DNA from: Sporichthya polymorpha DSM 43042
Lineage (GTDB): Bacteria > Actinomycetota > Actinomycetes > Sporichthyales > Sporichthyaceae
Assembly: GCF_000384115.1 (NCBI RefSeq)
Contig: NZ_KB913029.1
Location: forward strand, 468,907-532,906
Direction: 5' to 3'
Length of the DNA: 64,000 bases
Position numbers and translations under genes: made by a program. Shown piece after piece: positions 61,159-64,000 of this stretch (within the stretch, counting starts at the first letter, position 1; every line of letters begins with the position of its first letter). The notes beneath the pieces were generated by a model that saw only the letters and a program-made list of their open reading frames with translations, was not told where the DNA came from and did not search any database.

Positions 61159-62163
61159 TCAGCTCGTGGGGGCTGTGGCGTCGTGTCGCAACCGACGCCG
61201 CAGGGCGCGAAGGCCACCGGCTGGGCGGGCGGCGAGCCAGCCGGCGGCCAGCGCGCAGGTGATCAGGTTGGCGGCGGTCTGACCCACGCCGGCGAGCGCG
61301 CAACCTGACCAGGCCAGCGCCAGGGCGAGGGTGAGGCCGTACACGGGGACGGCGCTGCGCCGGGCCTCGGGCGGGGCGGGATGTTGCAGCCGGTGGATGC
61401 GGTAGCGCAGCGCCGGGGCGTCGAGGTCGTTGAAACCGGCGACCGCCGGTCGGGCGCGGGCGATCGCGACCCGGGCCAACGCGGACAACAACGTTCGGGC
61501 GCCGACGGCGCGGGCCGCGGCGTCATCGGCGGCGGCCTCCAACTCGCGGCGGAGCAGAGCCCACGCCGGGCTCACCCCGGGCATCCACCGGTAGGTCCGG
61601 GCCAGCGCGGAGCCCACCACGAGTAACCGGGCGTGACCCAGGCGCAGATGTGCGGCCTCGTGGGCGAGCACGGCCTGCTGCTCATCGGGTGAGAGCAGCT
61701 GCAGCAGTCCGTCGGAGACGACCACCCGGGGCCGGAGCAGCCCGGCGACGTAGGCGAGCGGTTCGGCCGCGGGCAGCACCCACGCGCATCCGCCGCCGGG
61801 CAGGGGGGCCCGCCGGCAGGCGGCCTGGACCAAGCCCCGCGGAGCGGTGTCGCGGGCGTGTCGAACGGCGGTGACCGTGTGCCAGGTGAGCGCGCCGAGC
61901 AGGACCACGGCGAGGCCCGCCTCGACCACTCGGGCGGCGCCGGAGGCCAGCGCCGGCCAGCAGCCCGTCACCCCGGGAACGGCGATGCCGCCGCCGAGGC
62001 ACGCGAACACGACGATCGGCAGCAGCGCGAGATTGACCAGCGCCAGCAGCGCGATGCCGGCGACCAGCCGGGGGTCGCCCCGGCGGGCAAGCCGCTTGCG
62101 CGGGCGGGGCGCGGGGACCCCGCGGGTGCTCAGCGCCGGCAGCAGGGCGGTGGGCGTCCTCAT
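61159..62163 (-). CDS. M56-family membrane metallopeptidase (BlaR1-like)
   Basis: The 334-residue protein has membrane helices at both ends and the zinc motif in AVLAHEAAHLRLGHARLL (HEAAH). A later EAAADDAAARAVG carries the third ligand. M56 proteases pair with BlaI repressors and cut them on signal. No penicillin-binding sensor domain is present, so the signal is unknown. ATG overlaps the BlaI stop. Confidence 0.9.
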   Translation of the reverse strand: MRTPTALLPALSTRGVPAPRPRKRLARRGDPRLVAGIALLALVNLALLPIVVFACLGGGIAVPGVTGCWPALASGAARVVEAGLAVVLLGALTWHTVTAVRHARDTAPRGLVQAACRRAPLPGGGCAWVLPAAEPLAYVAGLLRPRVVVSDGLLQLLSPDEQQAVLAHEAAHLRLGHARLLVVGSALARTYRWMPGVSPAWALLRRELEAAADDAAARAVGARTLLSALARVAIARARPAVAGFNDLDAPALRYRIHRLQHPAPPEARRSAVPVYGLTLALALAWSGCALAGVGQTAANLITCALAAGWLAARPAGGLRALRRRLRHDATAPTS

Positions 62164-62543
62164 GGCGGCGGCGGGTCCGGGTGCAGGATCGCGGCCAACT
62201 CCTCGAGCAACGCCGGGTCCGCATGTTCGCTCAGCAGGTGCGCGAGCACCGCGCGGCGATCGGTCGCCGCTAGCAGCAGACGATCGATCGCCTGCGCGGT
62301 GAGTTGGTCGTGGTCGCCCGCCGCGCGGTAGAGGTTGCGCTGGCCATCACTGGAGCGCTCGACCAGGCCCTTGGTGGTGAGCCGGGAGAGCACCGTCAAC
62401 ACCGTGGTCGGGGCGCGCGACGGCCCGGGCAGTCGCGCCGCGACCTCCTGCGCGGTGAGCGTGGTACCGGCCTCCCACAGCTGGCGCAGGACCTCGGCCT
62501 CGAGCTCACCGAGGCGCCGGCCCGCGATATCGAAGCGCACCAC
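62160..62543 (-). CDS. BlaI/MecI-family winged-helix repressor
   Basis: The 127-residue protein has the BlaI fold: GELEAEVLRQLWEAGTTLTA, EVAARLP, APTTVLTVLSRLTTKGLVERSS and a dimerisation helix. It binds a TACAxxTGTA-type palindrome, found 37 bp upstream (62580-62597), and is probably cleaved by the M56 protease coupled downstream. GTG 62543 start. Confidence 0.9.
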   Translation of the reverse strand: MVRFDIAGRRLGELEAEVLRQLWEAGTTLTAQEVAARLPGPSRAPTTVLTVLSRLTTKGLVERSSDGQRNLYRAAGDHDQLTAQAIDRLLLAATDRRAVLAHLLSEHADPALLEELAAILHPDPPPP

Positions 62544-62579
62544 CCGCGTCTGCCTCCCTCGCTGCTATGGACCAGGGCC

Positions 62580-62597
62580 CTCTACAACACTGTAGAG
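62580..62597. promoter_or_regulatory. BlaI operator-like palindrome
   Basis: CTCTACA-ACAC-TGTAGAG is a perfect 7+7 inverted repeat matching the BlaI consensus (TACA/TGTA cores), between the ArsR-gene stop and the BlaI-gene start. Autorepression is likely. Confidence 0.8.
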
Positions 62598-62640
62598 CCA
62601 GCGGCGCGAAATCGGGCCGGGAGATTGATCGAGAGGGAGG

Positions 62641-63066
62641 TCACGCGCCTGGCCCGTGGACGCAGGGCTGGATGTGCAGGCAGGCAGCCAGCGCGGAGGC
62701 GTTGTCCGCGGCCATTGCCCGTGCCACCACGATCAGGTCGGCCACCCGCGGGTCGACGACCCGGTAGTGACAGAAACGGCCGTCGCGGCGCGCTGCGATG
62801 TAGCCGCAGTCGGACAGGCACGCCAGATGCGCCGAGACCCGCCCTTGGGACAACCCGATGCGGGCGACGCATTCGCTCACGGTGTGTTCGGTGGTGAGCA
62901 GGAACTCCAGCAGGCGCAGCCGGGTCGGGTCCCCCAGCGCGCGGAAGAACTTCGCCACCACCGCGACCTGCTCGCCGGTATCCCCGAGCAGGGAGACCCC
63001 AGCCACTGGCGGCGGAGGCGCGGGCGCGGCGGTTCGTGGGGTGATGGTGCGCACGTTGCCGGCCAT
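62641..63066 (-). CDS. ArsR/SmtB-family metal-responsive repressor
   Basis: The 141-residue protein has the winged-helix core RALGDPTRLRLLEFLL, VSECVARIGLSQGRVSAHLACLSDCGYI and ARRDGRFCHYRV. Several Cys (ECVARI, HLACLSDC, then CLHIQPC at the end) suit Hg(II) or another thiophilic metal. It is divergent from the merA-like gene, so it probably represses it. ATG 63066. Confidence 0.88.
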   Translation of the reverse strand: MAGNVRTITPRTAAPAPPPPVAGVSLLGDTGEQVAVVAKFFRALGDPTRLRLLEFLLTTEHTVSECVARIGLSQGRVSAHLACLSDCGYIAARRDGRFCHYRVVDPRVADLIVVARAMAADNASALAACLHIQPCVHGPGA

Positions 63067-63127
63067 GGCTTTCCAGTTCCTTCCGCGACCTACTCATCCG
63101 CCTGGACGAATACTACAACGCGCCATA

Positions 63128-63139
63128 CATTCGGGAATG
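63128..63139. promoter_or_regulatory. palindrome in the divergent arsR-merA gap
   Basis: CATTC-GG-GAATG is a perfect 5+5 inverted repeat in the 192-bp gap between the ArsR gene and the merA-like gene. It is a candidate operator. Confidence 0.5.
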
Positions 63140-63258
63140 CGGATTGGACGGTTCGCAGGCGGGTACCTCACACGCCGGACCACCGGCCGCGTTCACCCGC
63201 CTGCCCCGGGCACCGGAGCAGTGCTCGGCCCCACCGCACGGACTGCAGGAGGTCCCTT

Positions 63259-64000
63259 GTGATCGAGCCCCCAGCCATCGACCTGGCCGTGATCGGGTCC
63301 GGGGGCGCGGCGATGGCCGCGGCCATTACCGCCCGCCAGGCCGGGAAGACGGTGGTGCTGATCGAGGAGGGCACCCTGGGCGGCACCTGCGTCAACGTCG
63401 GGTGCGTGCCGTCCAAGACGCTGCTCGCCGCCGCCGGGGCACGGCACGGCGCGTTGAGCAACCCGTTCCCGGGCGCCCCGACCTCGGCCGGCCCGGTGGA
63501 TCTGGGCGCCCTCGTCGCGCAGAAGGACGAGCTGGTCGGGGCGCTGCGCCAGGCCAAGTACGCCGCCGTGGCCGACGCCTACGGGTTCGAGGTGCGCCCC
63601 GGCCGGGCCCGCTTCCTCGACGCCGACACCCTCACCGTCGACGGGGCAGTACTGCCGGCCCGGGCGTACCTGATCGCCACCGGTGCCGCCCCGGCCGACC
63701 CGCAATTACCCGGCCTGGACGCGGTCGACTGGCTGACCTCGACCACGGCGATGGACCTGAGCGAGGTGCCCGAATCCCTGATCGTGATCGGCGGCGGCTA
63801 CGTCGGGATGGAACAGGCCCAGCTCTTCGCGCACCTGGGCAGCCGGGTCACCCTCATCGGGCGCCTGGCCCCCGCGGCCGAACCCGAACTCGCCGAAGCG
63901 CTGCGTGCGGTGTTCACCGACGACGGGATCACCCTGATCGAGGATCGCGCCGCCACCGTCGAGACCGAGGGTGGCCGGGTCGTGGTGGTGACCCGGTCCG
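63259..64000 (+). CDS. merA: mercuric reductase-like flavoprotein (3' end outside window)
   Basis: The readable 247 residues have the FAD site AVIGSGGAAMAAAITA, the redox-active Cys pair in GGTCVNVGCVPSK, and the NAD(P)H-binding IVIGGGYVGMEQAQ. These are typical of MerA and related disulfide reductases. The N-terminal HMA domain of some MerA is absent. GTG 63259 follows AGGAGG. The C-terminal Cys pair that defines MerA is beyond the edge, so dihydrolipoamide-type reductases remain possible. Confidence 0.8.
   Translation, partial: MIEPPAIDLAVIGSGGAAMAAAITARQAGKTVVLIEEGTLGGTCVNVGCVPSKTLLAAAGARHGALSNPFPGAPTSAGPVDLGALVAQKDELVGALRQAKYAAVADAYGFEVRPGRARFLDADTLTVDGAVLPARAYLIATGAAPADPQLPGLDAVDWLTSTTAMDLSEVPESLIVIGGGYVGMEQAQLFAHLGSRVTLIGRLAPAAEPELAEALRAVFTDDGITLIEDRAATVETEGGRVVVVTRS

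Overview
The window is GC-rich DNA with short intergenic gaps, many GTG starts and long runs of 4-bp ATGA/GTGA stop-start overlaps. Together with the families present (class E sortase, SCO6880-type conjugation proteins, DUF6112, DUF6153-like proteins, actinobacterial CsoR and BlaI/M56 pairs), this points to an actinomycete. I cannot name the genus. No rRNA, tRNA or CRISPR array was recognised. Four blocks follow one another.

(1) About 1-16.8 kb is a copper and redox island. It holds CsoR (cut by the left edge), two CopZ-like chaperones, the CopA Cu+ ATPase, two DUF305 lipoproteins, a TauE/SafE-cupredoxin fusion, a secreted metal/FixH-like protein, His-rich secreted proteins and four CsoR-operator-like palindromes. 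A leftward, translationally coupled run continues from copA through the DUF305 genes and an unlisted 56-residue membrane protein into lgt and a class E sortase, with a fliL-like gene behind. An ApbE / ferric-reductase flavocytochrome / FMN-binding-protein cassette ends the island. (2) About 17.3-19.8 kb holds cell-wall genes: an L,D-transpeptidase lipoprotein and a secreted lytic transglycosylase fused to a second hydrolase-like domain.

(3) About 20-54 kb looks like an integrative or plasmid-derived conjugative element. It carries a MobF relaxase-helicase and, mostly on the minus strand from a divergent promoter region near 53 kb, a complete-looking Tad/Flp pilus set (CpaB-like SAF protein, TadZ, TadA, TadB, TadC, Flp-like pilin, three TadE/G proteins, LysM-BTAD regulator). 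It also carries a compact actinobacterial type IV secretion set (DUF6112, VirB6-like, SCO6880-like, VirB4-like, a DnaB-N-like protein, coupling protein, cell-wall peptidase) and ArdC. Between the two halves sits cargo: an AbiEi/nucleotidyltransferase pair and a PIN-domain cluster of unknown function. An excisionase gene is at the right end but no integrase is visible. Repeats and inverted repeats lie in the control region.

(4) About 54.2-58.7 kb is mobile-element debris. An IS110-family transposase gene is split by a group II intron (with reverse transcriptase/maturase) whose 5' and 3' boundaries can be read exactly. From 58.7 kb to the right edge is a mercury/thiol-redox region: a membrane protein, CcdA, a TlpA-like thioredoxin and a MerT-like protein in one coupled operon, then a BlaI/M56 pair, an ArsR regulator and a divergent mercuric-reductase-like flavoprotein cut by the right edge.
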